52,917 nucleotides of DNA from Clostridia bacterium (GTDB lineage Bacteria > Bacillota > Clostridia > Lachnospirales > JAOARL01), in assembly GCA_025210555.1 (NCBI GenBank), contig JAOARL010000024.1:1-52917 (forward strand). The letters run 5' to 3'. Positions 23,418-33,179 of the stretch are shown here, in pieces (positions within the stretch are counted from its first letter, which is position 1; the number at the start of each line of letters is the position of its first letter). The notes beneath the pieces were generated by a model. It was not told the origin of the DNA, made no database searches, and worked only from the letters and a program-made list of their open reading frames with translations. Both the position numbers and the translations under genes were made by a program.

Positions 23418-23954
23418 ATGATTTTTACAATTAATGGTAGAAACGTAGAAGTTACAGAAGCTATGAGTAGCAAAGTAGAAGAAAAATTTGCTAAGTTACA
23501 AAAGTACTTCGTAAAAGAAATAGAAGCAAACGTAACATTTAAAGTTGAAAAATTAGATCAAATATTAGAAGTTACAATACCAATGAAGGGTAAGATATTA
23601 AGAGTAGAGGTTAAGGATCAAGATATGTATAATACAATTGACTTAGCTGTAGACGTTCTTGAGAAGCAACTTCTTAAATATAAGGCTAGACTTAAAGATC
23701 ATCATAAGAAAGCTGCAGCAGCAACACCATTTGCAGATGAATTTATGAATGGTGAAGAAGATACTAAAGAAGAAATGAAAGTTGAAAGAAGAAAAAGTGT
23801 AGAAGTTAGTCCAATGACTGAAGAAGAAGCAATGCTTCAAATGGAACTTTTAGGACATGATTTCTTCGTATTCCTAAATATGGAAACTAATCAAGTAAAT
23901 GTTGTTTACAAGAGAAAAAATGACCATTACGGAATAATTGAAGCTAAAATGTAA
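23418..23954 (+). CDS. hpf: ribosome hibernation promoting factor, long form
   Basis: 178 aa. Residues 1-100 form the HPF/YfiA ribosome-binding domain (MIFTINGRNVEVTEAMSSKVEEKFAKLQKYF). A linker follows, and about 118-177 form the C-terminal dimerization domain (MTEEEAMLQMELLGHDFFVFLNMETNQVNVVYKRKNDHYGIIEA). Long HPF joins two 70S ribosomes into silent 100S dimers in stationary phase. The ATG at 23418 has RBS AAGGAGAG; the in-frame ATG at 23319 overlaps the DnaA-like boxes and promoter and is rejected. Confidence 0.95.
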   Translation: MIFTINGRNVEVTEAMSSKVEEKFAKLQKYFVKEIEANVTFKVEKLDQILEVTIPMKGKILRVEVKDQDMYNTIDLAVDVLEKQLLKYKARLKDHHKKAAAATPFADEFMNGEEDTKEEMKVERRKSVEVSPMTEEEAMLQMELLGHDFFVFLNMETNQVNVVYKRKNDHYGIIEAKM

Positions 23955-23958
23955 TTTT

Positions 23959-23981
23959 AAAAGCGCCTAAGGCGCTTTTTT
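23959..23981 (+). terminator. terminator after hpf
   Basis: Stem AAAAGCGCC/GGCGCTTTT with a TAA loop and T-run: a compact GC-rich hairpin. Confidence 0.92.
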
Positions 23982-24007
23982 ATTACTATAAACCAGGGGA
24001 GATAGAT

Positions 24008-24226
24008 ATGATAATACATAATAATGTAAACATGGAGAGGTTGGTTTCTAGGATTAAACCAGTAGTAGAAAGTAATAGAGTTAATAATAATAAAAGACCA
24101 GAAATAAATATAAATAACAAACCTGAAGATGCTATTGAAGGATTTGGAGATATATTAAAACGTAAGATAAGTGAAGGGCCTGTATTTAATGCAGGAGCAG
24201 ATTCACAAAATGATATAAGTTTATAA
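24008..24226 (+). CDS. small Asn-rich protein before secA, unknown
   Basis: I do not recognise this 72-aa protein. It is hydrophilic, Asn-rich (NNNKRPEININNKPE) and ends in ISEGPVFNAGADSQNDISL, without a signal peptide or membrane segment. RBS GGGGAGATAGAT before ATG 24008 and a very strong terminator directly behind its stop suggest a true gene. It has no clear promoter of its own; transcription may read through from hpf. Its low-complexity middle suggests a disordered protein. Confidence 0.6.
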   Translation: MIIHNNVNMERLVSRIKPVVESNRVNNNKRPEININNKPEDAIEGFGDILKRKISEGPVFNAGADSQNDISL

Positions 24227-24233
24227 TGAAAAG

Positions 24234-24267
24234 AATACTAACAAACCGTGGTTTGTTAGTATTTTTC
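24234..24267 (+). terminator. terminator after the 72-aa gene
   Basis: A 14-bp near-perfect hairpin, AATACTAACAAACC (24234-24247) with GGTTTGTTAGTATT (24250-24263), is followed by T-rich sequence. Confidence 0.9.
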
Positions 24268-24282
24268 TTTTGTATTAGTAAG

Positions 24283-24311
24283 TTGATATAAATCGCTGTA
24301 AGTGTTAAAAT
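24283..24311 (+). promoter_or_regulatory. promoter for secA
   Basis: TTGATA (24283-24288), 17 nt, TAAAAT (24306-24311) with an upstream TG (extended -10). The secA ATG lies 32 nt downstream. Confidence 0.72.
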
Positions 24312-24343
24312 AGTTAACAGGTAAAAATATAAGGAGAGTATAG

Positions 24344-26914
24344 ATGAAGGGTTTAATAGAAAAGATAATTGGTACATATAGCCAAAGAGAATTAAGAAAA
24401 ATAAATAAAAGCGTAGAACTAATAGAAAAACATGGAGAAGCTATTAAAAGTTTTTCGGATGATGAGTTAAAAGGAAAGACAGAAGAGTTTAAAAATAGAC
24501 TTAAAAATGGTGAAACTCTAGATGAGTTATTGCCTGAAGCATTTGCTGTTGTAAGAGAAGCGGCAGAGAGAGTTATAGGAGAAAGACCATATAGAACTCA
24601 GCTTGTTGGGGGGATTGTAATACATCAAGGAAGAATAGCAGAAATGAAAACAGGAGAAGGTAAAACACTTGTAACAACATTACCTACTTATTTAAATGCA
24701 TTAACAGGAGATGGAGTACATGTAGTTACTGTTAATGATTATTTATCTAAGCGTAATGCTGATTGGATGGGTGAAATTTATAGATTTTTAGGCCTTTCAG
24801 TAGGTTGTATATTAAATGGGATGCCTAAAGAAGAGAAACAAGCGGCATATAATGCAGATATAACTTATGGAACGAACAATGAATTTGGTTTTGATTATTT
24901 AAGAGACAATATGGTAATAAGTAAAGCTGATAAAGCGCAAAGAAAATTAAATTACTGTATAGTGGATGAGGTTGACTCGGTTCTTATAGATGAGGCAAGA
25001 ACACCACTTATAATTTCAGGACCAGGAAATAAATCGACAGAATTATATAAATTAGCAGATATGTTAGTTAGAAGATTAGAAAAAGGTGAACTTAAGGGTG
25101 AAATAACTAAGTTTGCTGCACTTACAAGAGAAGAAATTCCAGAAACAGGAGATTACATAATAGATGAGAAAGCTAGTTCAGCTAACTTAACAGCACAAGG
25201 GGTAGAAAAGGCAGAAAAATTCTTTAAAATAGATAACTTATCAGACCCTGAGAATTCAGATTTTCAACATCATATAAATAATGCACTTAGAGCGCATAAT
25301 TTAATGCTTAAAGATGTGAATTACATTGTTAAAGGAAACGAAGTTGTTATAGTTGATGATCATACTGGGAGACTTATGCCAGGAAGAAGATATTCAAATG
25401 GACTTCATCAAGCAATAGAAGCAAAAGAAGGATTATCAGTAAAAAGCGAAAGTAAAACTTATGCAACTATAACTTTCCAAAATTATTTTAATAGATATTC
25501 TAAGTTATCAGGTATGACAGGAACAGCTTTAACAGAAGAAGAAGAGTTTAGAGAAATATATGGAATGGATGTTATAGAGGTTCCAACAAATAGACCGATA
25601 GCTAGAGTAGATATGCCAGATGTTATTTATAAAAATAAAAAGGGTAAATATGATGCAATAGTTAAAGAGGTTATGGAAGCTAATAAAACAGGACAACCTG
25701 TTCTTGTTGGTACAATAGCTATAGAAACATCAGAATTATTAAGCAGTTTACTTAGTAAAAAGGGAATTAAGCACAAAGTTTTAAATGCAAAGTATCATGA
25801 GCAAGAAGCAGAAATAGTAGCAGCTGCAGGCCAAAAAGGAGCTATAACTATAGCAACAAATATGGCTGGTAGAGGTACAGATATTAAGCTTGGAGAAGGC
25901 GTTAAGGAAATTGGTGGACTTAAAGTAATTGGTACTGAAAGACATGAATCAAGACGTATAGATAACCAGCTAAGAGGACGTTCAGGGCGTCAAGGAGATC
26001 CAGGAGAGTCAAGATTCTTTATATCTCTTGAAGATGATCTTATGAGATTATTTGGTGGGGAAAGAATTTTAAGAATAGCTGAAACGCTTAATTTCCCAGA
26101 AGATATGCCGCTTGAACAAAAAATGCTTAGTAATGCAATTGAATCAGCTCAAAAGAAAGTAGAAGGAAATAACTTTGAAATACGTAAAAATCTATTAGAG
26201 TATGATAGAGTTATGAATGATCAAAGAGAAGTAATATATGAAGAGAGAAATAGAGTTCTTGAAGGAGAAGATATTGGAGAGTCTATTTTAAATATTATAG
26301 ATAGGGTTCTTGATAATGCTATAACTCCTTATGTTATAGAATCAGATATTCCAGAGGAATGGGATTTAATTTCATTAAGAGAAGCGGTTGAATATTTAAT
26401 ACCGTTTAGAAATATTAATATTTCTAAAGAGGAAATATTAAAAATGAATAGAGAAGATCTTAAAAATAGAATAAAAGAAATTGCACTTAAAATGTATGAA
26501 GCTAGAGAAAATGAATTTTCATCAGAAGTTATGAGAGAGATTGAAAGAAGAATACTATTAGGTGTAGTTGATAATAGATGGATTGAACATATTGATAATA
26601 TGGATAGAGTTAAGCAGGGTATAGGGTTTATGGGAGTAAGTCAAAAGAATCCAGTAATAGAATATAGATTTATTGCATCTGATATGTTTGAAGAATTAAT
26701 TATGCATATAGAAAGAGAAGTTGTAAGAGAACTGTTCCATGTTAAGATTGAGAGAGCGCCTGAAAATAGAGATTTATCAAAAGAAGTTTATGAAAATAAT
26801 TCTAAAGAAGGAATGAAGAAGCCAATAAAAAATTCAGAAGATAAAGTTGGCAGAAACGACATGTGCCCATGTGGAAGTGGTAAAAAGTACAAGCAATGTT
26901 GTGGAAAAGAATAA
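24344..26914 (+). CDS. secA: preprotein translocase ATPase SecA
   Basis: The motor that drives secretory proteins through SecYEG. 856 aa. Walker A MKTGEGKT (101-108), [11 protein letters not shown] (from 208), the [12 protein letters not shown] helicase stretch, [15 protein letters not shown] and the [10 protein letters not shown] arginine-finger region are all present, with an intact HWD-like helical scaffold. The C-terminal tail [17 protein letters not shown] (C841 onward) is the zinc-binding SEC-C motif that contacts SecB or ribosomes. In many Firmicutes prfB follows secA; here a giant secreted protein does. Confidence 0.98.
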   Translation: MKGLIEKIIGTYSQRELRKINKSVELIEKHGEAIKSFSDDELKGKTEEFKNRLKNGETLDELLPEAFAVVREAAERVIGERPYRTQLVGGIVIHQGRIAEMKTGEGKTLVTTLPTYLNALTGDGVHVVTVNDYLSKRNADWMGEIYRFLGLSVGCILNGMPKEEKQAAYNADITYGTNNEFGFDYLRDNMVISKADKAQRKLNYCIVDEVDSVLIDEARTPLIISGPGNKSTELYKLADMLVRRLEKGELKGEITKFAALTREEIPETGDYIIDEKASSANLTAQGVEKAEKFFKIDNLSDPENSDFQHHINNALRAHNLMLKDVNYIVKGNEVVIVDDHTGRLMPGRRYSNGLHQAIEAKEGLSVKSESKTYATITFQNYFNRYSKLSGMTGTALTEEEEFREIYGMDVIEVPTNRPIARVDMPDVIYKNKKGKYDAIVKEVMEANKTGQPVLVGTIAIETSELLSSLLSKKGIKHKVLNAKYHEQEAEIVAAAGQKGAITIATNMAGRGTDIKLGEGVKEIGGLKVIGTERHESRRIDNQLRGRSGRQGDPGESRFFISLEDDLMRLFGGERILRIAETLNFPEDMPLEQKMLSNAIESAQKKVEGNNFEIRKNLLEYDRVMNDQREVIYEERNRVLEGEDIGESILNIIDRVLDNAITPYVIESDIPEEWDLISLREAVEYLIPFRNINISKEEILKMNREDLKNRIKEIALKMYEARENEFSSEVMREIERRILLGVVDNRWIEHIDNMDRVKQGIGFMGVSQKNPVIEYRFIASDMFEELIMHIEREVVRELFHVKIERAPENRDLSKEVYENNSKEGMKKPIKNSEDKVGRNDMCPCGSGKKYKQCCGKE

Positions 26915-26945
26915 CAAAAAGTATTAAAAATATAAGATAGTAGAT

Positions 26946-26982
26946 AATAACAGCACTTTGTTAATAGGTGCTGTTATTTTTA
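26946..26982 (+). terminator. terminator after secA
   Basis: The 10-bp perfect stem ATAACAGCAC/GTGCTGTTAT (26947-26956, 26968-26977) is followed by TTTT. It separates secA from the giant secreted protein. Confidence 0.88.
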
Positions 26983-27017
26983 TGTTTAATTTTTGATAAT
27001 AAGGGAAGGAGGTAGGT

Positions 27018-30000
27018 ATGAAAAGAGTAATAACTTTAGTGATATATTTAATTTTAACCATGAGTGTAAACGGATACGAAGGGATAAAACCTTTAAAAAT
27101 AAGAGAGATTAATCTAGATATTAATAAGTATTATAATAATGAAACTTATATGTATAGAAATAATATTGTATATAGAGGCAATTGGCTAAGAGTTAATGAT
27201 AAGGAATATAACCTTGTATTAAATGGCAAGGGGGTATTTGATAAAAGTGGTGAAAATCGAACTTATGGAAAAGAAAAAATTACATTTGTAAATATAGATA
27301 ATAACGAAATAACTATAAAAAATTTGAATGGTATAAAAAGATTAGAAAAAAGTGTAAACGATAGAGTGTTTAAATACATAGATGGAAATGATTATGGGGA
27401 TATAGTTATTTCGTATGACGGTGAAAAAATGAAATATAGCGATGAATATCATATAAAATATATTGAAGATGAAAAAATTGCAGATATTAGTATAGAAGTA
27501 GAACATGGAAAACGTTTATACACTAAAGGGCTTAGGGCAGAATTAATATCAAAAAACAAAATTGCTATTGTTGTTGAAAATAAGCAAGGAAACTATAAAG
27601 TGTGTGTTAAAAATATTTTCAAGAATACAAGAGATATAAAAGTTGATGAAGAAGATATGTTGCTCGTTAAAGAACAAGCTAAATTTATAGGGTTAAAAGA
27701 TGGTGAATATGCTTATATATTAAGTGGTGAACTATATATAAGTGGAGTTAAATATATGGACCTTGAATCAAAAGATATAGAAGTAAAAAATATTAGCGGA
27801 GATATATATGTTAGGGATGGTATCAAGTTATATAAAAATAAAATCAAGATTTTTGAAGAGCATGGCATAGAATTAGAAAGTTATATCATTTTTGAAAATT
27901 TGTATGTGCGATCAGATAATAAAATTCTTAAAATAAGTGGTAATGAAGTTAATAAGCTTGGAGATATAAAGGGAAAAGAATTTTATAGTTATGATAGAGA
28001 TGTGTTTTCGGTTGAACTAATAAGTGGAAAGTTAAAAATATATAAATATGAAGTAGAAAATGCTAAACCAAGATTAGTGGTTTCTAAAATAAAAGATAAT
28101 CAAATAGGGAAGTTTATAATAGTTGGAGAAGCGTTAGACGAAGAAAATAGTGAAGTGGTAGCTAGTGTTAACGGAGTTATAAAGACTAGAAAAGTTACTA
28201 AAGAAAATCCGCAATTTATATTTGAGTATGAATATAGTGAACTGAATAATAATGTAGGTGATATTAGAATTAGAGCTGATGATAACCTTAATTGGCAAAC
28301 AGAAGAAAGTGCTAATGAGTATGTAGATAACAATATATATGAATTTAAAAATTATAAAAATTTAAATATATTAAAATGGGGGAATAAACTAAGTGAATTA
28401 GAAATTATAGGTAAAGATTATAAAAAAGGTAAAAGAATTATATTGAATTCGGATTGTACTTACAAAGTATATGAATTAGCAAATCCTAACAAAATTTTAA
28501 ATGGTGAAATCAGTAAAGAATTTCTAGGTTTTGATAAGTATATGTATTTATATGATGACAATATTGGAATATTTAAGAATAATAATATGTATGTATATAG
28601 TTTAAGTGAAAAAAGAATATTATATAGTCATATGGTTTTAGATTATAAAAAATGTATGATTAGAGAGAATAATGATCTAGTATTCATATATAAGGATAAG
28701 GTAGAAGTTTTAAAAGAAAATTTTAGAATGTCATATTATGTTGGTGAGATTGTTTCGTCAGGGATATATGATTATAACAGAATATATATAATGACAAAAC
28801 ACAAAAGGGGGAAGAACACAGATTATAGATCCAATATAATTAATGAAAGGAATGTTTTGAAAACTAAAACTATAAAAGACATTGATAATTATATAGGCAG
28901 GAGAGTATTAAAGTTTTTTGAAGGGATAAACAATGATGGATTTATTCTTTTGTGTGAAGAAGATAGACATGATAAATGGATTAGAATATTAGTTTATGAC
29001 ATAAAGAAAGATGAAACAATAACGTTTAACAAGATATATGGAAGAGATATAGATTATGAGGATTTTAAGTATATAAAAGATTATGGATACCTAACCATCG
29101 GCTGGGATATAGGTAGTAAATATAGTAATGAAAATATATATTCTCTTATAAAATTTGATTTTAAAAAATTAAGATATGAGTACATATATAATAATAAGAG
29201 TAATGAAAAAATGAAAATAAGAGATGCTGGGAGTTTTGTAGCATTAGAAGTAGATAAAGAAGACAGTATTAGGCTAGAAGTTTTAGATGGAATTAATAAA
29301 AAGTTAGCTGGAATAATAGAGGAAACTAGTAGCTACATTGATTTAGAAAAAAAAGATAAGATTTTGGTAGTTAATAATAAAGGGGCTAAGGAGCTAGTCT
29401 ATGGGAATGAGTCACCTGAAATTAAAAAAATTGAATATATAAAAAACACTATTATAGGAGTAGGTGGTGAATACACTGTTAATATTGAGGTTTTAGATAA
29501 AAACAATAATCCAGTGAATATAATAGCAGAACTTGGGGGAGTTATAAAAGAAAATAAATTAGATTATGGAGAAGGAATTGCTAGATTTAAATGGAAAGCA
29601 GAAGAAGTTGGAGAAGGAATATATAAGAAGTTTAAAATAAGAATAAATGACAATATAGGTTTTGATGATGGAGATATGAATAAAGGGGTTATTGAGAAAA
29701 ATTATGAAATAGATTTACGTATAGATTTAGTAAAACCAAGTAGGCCTAAAATAATATTAAGTGAAGAAAGTTGGACTAAAAATAGTGTGAATTTGATTAT
29801 TAAAAAAGAAAAAAATGAAGTTGAAGAAGTTTTTTATCGAATTAATGAGGGGAGATGGGAAAAGTACAAAGAAAATATGATATTAAGCAAAAGTGGAATG
29901 TGGAAAATAGAAGCTAAACTGGAGGATTCAGCAGGAAATAAATCTGTTGATTTAAAATATGCATACATTGATAAAGAGAAGCCAATAATAGAGAATTTTA

Positions 30001-33000
30001 ATATAAATAACATATATGGAAATTATATATCTAAAGAATTTAATTATGAAATTAATGCAATAGATAATTTATCCGGAATAAAGAGAAAGAAATTTATGCT
30101 AAAGAACACTCTAACTGATGTTTTGGTTGAAAAAGAAGAAATGGAAAATTCATTTGAATATGAAGTTTATGTAGTTGTAGAAGATATAGTTGGAAATGTA
30201 AATAATAGATTTATAGGAAGTTACATTGTTGATGAAGAGGCTCCAAAAATGAAAAAAACAAAAGTTACAGAGGGTATAGAAAAAGAAATTTTTATAGAAG
30301 CAGAAGATGAAGGATCGGGATTAAAGAATGTTTTTTATGATATAGGTAGTGGTTGGCAAGAATATAAGGGGTCAATAGAAATAAATTCTAATGAAATATA
30401 TGGTTCCGTAGAAATGAATATAAAAGTAGTAGATAATGTTAATAATTTTGAGATAACAAAACATAATCTGTTAATAAATAGAGTGCCTCAAATAAGTCTT
30501 AAGAATGATATTGGTAGATTGATAGTTGGGGAAAATAATAGAATTTATATTGAAATAAATGATAATGAAGCTAAGTACATGGTTTATATCGATGAAAGAG
30601 AATTTGGACAAATAAAAAAAGATAATAAAGGGTATTATATAGAGTTTGATGATCAATATATAGAAAAAATGAATATTGATGAAAGGTATAAGCGTAAAGT
30701 TAAGATTAGTGATGGAAAAGAGTATTCAAATGAGATTGATTTAGATTTGATAAGAATAAATTCTAAACCTAAAATTAACATTAAAAACCCTAAAAATAAT
30801 ATTATTGTCTATGATAACTATATAAAATTAGAAGTTAGTGTAGCAGACAATGATGACAAAGAGTTTAAGAATATCAGAGTAAGTTTGTTTGTTAATGATA
30901 AGAATATAATAAGAAATATGAAGATAGAAGAGGCTATTTTTGAAGAGGATATTATAAATAGTTTTGAAATAGGAAACAATATTATAAGAGTTGAGGCTTA
31001 CGATGGATTTGATAGAGTAAAAAAGGAATTAATAATTAAAAAACATAAAAATTTTGAGACCAGCAAAGATTCATATTTTTTAGGCTTATATGATAACGAA
31101 AAAAGTAATAGTTATATAGATTATATTAAAAGTAAATTTGAAAATGATAGGGTATATATAGGTACTAAAAAGCAAAGAGAAACCTTATTAATGGATATAT
31201 TTGGAATATTTAAAACAAATGATTTCAAATGTATAGAAGTTGGTAAAAGCATATTAATTAATTCAATAAATATAGAAGATAAAGAGAATGACTTAATTAA
31301 TAGGAGGGGGATTAATAGAAAATATGAACTAAGTTATATGCCTATGCAATATGAAAATAATAGCAAAAATAAATTTTTTGAAGAAAAAGGAATTGATGAT
31401 GAAATTAAATATTTAGTAAAATATCCAGGTATGTATAAATTAAGAGTTTCTGAAAAAGATATAATAAAAAATTCCTATGGAAAAGATTATTCAAAAGAGG
31501 CTAGTAATGAATTAATATTCTATTCACATAGAAGACCTAAAGTGGAATTAACCTATAAGGAACTAGAAGATAGTAAGGTTGAGATTACTACAGATGCATA
31601 CGACTTAGACTATAAATCAAGAAGTGATAAAGGAATAAGTTGGGAAAGCTTAGAAATTAAAGTTTTAGATTATAAAAATTTAATAGTTAGTGATTGGAAA
31701 GTGTGTAACAACATTATTGAGTTAGATTCTAAATATAAATATCTAATAAGATTTAGAGCTAGGGATTATGGTGTTTTTATAGATAAAGAAGATGATTATG
31801 TGCTTGAAGGTGAGAAACTTATTGAAATAAATAAAATAAACAATGTTCCAATAGTGGATTTTGACTATATACTTAAAACAGGTGAAAATTCGAAAGGAAT
31901 TGTATATAAAGGAAATATAGCTCATGAAGAAGTCAAATTTAAAAACAAAACTATATTTAAGGATATATTTAAAGAAGGGAAAAGAAAAATTTTATGGGAA
32001 TATAGTGAAGATGAATTTAATAAGGGAATTAAGTTAGGGGAAAATACTAATACATTAAAGTGTACTAATAAATATGGAATATCTGGAGAAAAGACTAAGA
32101 TTTTAAATGTTAAGGAAGTAGTAATTAAAAATCTGAATGTTAATAAGATATATGAAATGGGTGAAAGTGTTAAATTCGATATACAAGTAGATGATAATCT
32201 GGATTATAAAATATATATTAATGAGAAAAATATAGAAAGTTTAAAAGTTGAGAATTATGTGATTGATGATATAGATTATACGATTAAAGTATTTTCAAGA
32301 AGAACAGGAGAAGTTTTGCATGAGGAACAATATAAAATTAAGGTTAAAACATATCCTAAAGTAAAAATTATCATAGATAATAAGGAAGAAAATATTAGTA
32401 TAAATAAAAATGATGATTTTGATTTGAAAGTTAGAACTAATAAATATGTGGATGAAATATTTTTGAGGTTTAACAAAGATGTTAAAATTGAAGAAATAAT
32501 ATATAAAAAAGATAAATGGTATAAATATAAGGAGGGGAAATATTTAGTAATGGATTTTGATATAGAGTCATTTAAAATAGAAGCAAGAGCTATTGCAAAA
32601 AATAAAAGAGATAAAGCATATGATTACACAATAGTGAACATAAACCAGTTTGATTTTTACAAGTTTGAAATAGAAAAAGCACTTAATTACCCTTATGGAA
32701 AGTTTTTTTCATTACCGCTTGGCAAAAAAGTGAACTTTAGATTTTATAGTAGAGGATTTTATAAAAGAAATGAAGCTGCATATGTAAACGTGAAATATGG
32801 GGGATGTAATAGATATGATAATGCCGAGCATGATCTTAAAGGACACAATTTTGAAAGGATAGAAATTAGTAAAAAATATGATGGGAAAGATTATCAAGTA
32901 TGGGAAGGTGCTTATTTTATACCTTATGATAGTCTCTTCAAAAATAAAAATGGTGAGTTAATAAATAATAAGGTTAATGTGATTTATGATATAGAAATAT

Positions 33001-33116
33001 TGAATTTTAAGGAAGAGGTTAATCAAACTTGGAAAAATATATTTGGAGATAATGTAATAATATATGATATTAATAATAATTTATTAGACAAGTACAAACC
33101 AATAATTTTAGAGTGA
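27018..33116 (+). CDS. giant secreted protein with propeller-like and Ig-like repeats, unknown
   Basis: A 2032-aa protein with a signal peptide (residues 1-19, MKRVITLVIYLILTMSVNG), so it is exported. Residues about 20-340 and 435-800 are beta-rich with short repeats resembling a beta-propeller. From about residue 345 and repeatedly after 830 there are Ig-like modules, for example RPKIILSEESWTKNSVNLII with the EDSAGNKSVDLKYAYID ending, then EKPIIENFNINNI and EEAPKMKKTKV: each starts with a Pro-containing entry and ends near an aromatic strand. Later repeats begin RPKVELTYK and VPIVDFDYIL. I see no LPXTG, C-terminal membrane helix, or cell-wall-binding repeats, and no catalytic motif. RBS GGAAGGAGGTAGGT is one of the strongest in the window. 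Confidence 0.82.
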   Translation: MKRVITLVIYLILTMSVNGYEGIKPLKIREINLDINKYYNNETYMYRNNIVYRGNWLRVNDKEYNLVLNGKGVFDKSGENRTYGKEKITFVNIDNNEITIKNLNGIKRLEKSVNDRVFKYIDGNDYGDIVISYDGEKMKYSDEYHIKYIEDEKIADISIEVEHGKRLYTKGLRAELISKNKIAIVVENKQGNYKVCVKNIFKNTRDIKVDEEDMLLVKEQAKFIGLKDGEYAYILSGELYISGVKYMDLESKDIEVKNISGDIYVRDGIKLYKNKIKIFEEHGIELESYIIFENLYVRSDNKILKISGNEVNKLGDIKGKEFYSYDRDVFSVELISGKLKIYKYEVENAKPRLVVSKIKDNQIGKFIIVGEALDEENSEVVASVNGVIKTRKVTKENPQFIFEYEYSELNNNVGDIRIRADDNLNWQTEESANEYVDNNIYEFKNYKNLNILKWGNKLSELEIIGKDYKKGKRIILNSDCTYKVYELANPNKILNGEISKEFLGFDKYMYLYDDNIGIFKNNNMYVYSLSEKRILYSHMVLDYKKCMIRENNDLVFIYKDKVEVLKENFRMSYYVGEIVSSGIYDYNRIYIMTKHKRGKNTDYRSNIINERNVLKTKTIKDIDNYIGRRVLKFFEGINNDGFILLCEEDRHDKWIRILVYDIKKDETITFNKIYGRDIDYEDFKYIKDYGYLTIGWDIGSKYSNENIYSLIKFDFKKLRYEYIYNNKSNEKMKIRDAGSFVALEVDKEDSIRLEVLDGINKKLAGIIEETSSYIDLEKKDKILVVNNKGAKELVYGNESPEIKKIEYIKNTIIGVGGEYTVNIEVLDKNNNPVNIIAELGGVIKENKLDYGEGIARFKWKAEEVGEGIYKKFKIRINDNIGFDDGDMNKGVIEKNYEIDLRIDLVKPSRPKIILSEESWTKNSVNLIIKKEKNEVEEVFYRINEGRWEKYKENMILSKSGMWKIEAKLEDSAGNKSVDLKYAYIDKEKPIIENFNINNIYGNYISKEFNYEINAIDNLSGIKRKKFMLKNTLTDVLVEKEEMENSFEYEVYVVVEDIVGNVNNRFIGSYIVDEEAPKMKKTKVTEGIEKEIFIEAEDEGSGLKNVFYDIGSGWQEYKGSIEINSNEIYGSVEMNIKVVDNVNNFEITKHNLLINRVPQISLKNDIGRLIVGENNRIYIEINDNEAKYMVYIDEREFGQIKKDNKGYYIEFDDQYIEKMNIDERYKRKVKISDGKEYSNEIDLDLIRINSKPKINIKNPKNNIIVYDNYIKLEVSVADNDDKEFKNIRVSLFVNDKNIIRNMKIEEAIFEEDIINSFEIGNNIIRVEAYDGFDRVKKELIIKKHKNFETSKDSYFLGLYDNEKSNSYIDYIKSKFENDRVYIGTKKQRETLLMDIFGIFKTNDFKCIEVGKSILINSINIEDKENDLINRRGINRKYELSYMPMQYENNSKNKFFEEKGIDDEIKYLVKYPGMYKLRVSEKDIIKNSYGKDYSKEASNELIFYSHRRPKVELTYKELEDSKVEITTDAYDLDYKSRSDKGISWESLEIKVLDYKNLIVSDWKVCNNIIELDSKYKYLIRFRARDYGVFIDKEDDYVLEGEKLIEINKINNVPIVDFDYILKTGENSKGIVYKGNIAHEEVKFKNKTIFKDIFKEGKRKILWEYSEDEFNKGIKLGENTNTLKCTNKYGISGEKTKILNVKEVVIKNLNVNKIYEMGESVKFDIQVDDNLDYKIYINEKNIESLKVENYVIDDIDYTIKVFSRRTGEVLHEEQYKIKVKTYPKVKIIIDNKEENISINKNDDFDLKVRTNKYVDEIFLRFNKDVKIEEIIYKKDKWYKYKEGKYLVMDFDIESFKIEARAIAKNKRDKAYDYTIVNINQFDFYKFEIEKALNYPYGKFFSLPLGKKVNFRFYSRGFYKRNEAAYVNVKYGGCNRYDNAEHDLKGHNFERIEISKKYDGKDYQVWEGAYFIPYDSLFKNKNGELINNKVNVIYDIEILNFKEEVNQTWKNIFGDNVIIYDINNNLLDKYKPIILE

Positions 33117-33138
33117 CATTTATTATTTTCTCAAAATG

Positions 33139-33147
33139 TGATATAAT
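33139..33147 (+). promoter_or_regulatory. extended -10 promoter for lepA
   Basis: TG-A-TATAAT at 33139-33147, 33 nt upstream of the lepA ATG. The -35 is poor (TTTATT). Confidence 0.55.
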
Positions 33148-33179
33148 AACTTGAATTTTAGGTTTTGAGGAGGAAAGAA

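Noticed and set aside
26915-27017. prfB with programmed frameshift after secA
   Set aside because: This neighbour is common in Firmicutes but is absent here; the gap holds only the secA terminator and the RBS of the giant protein.
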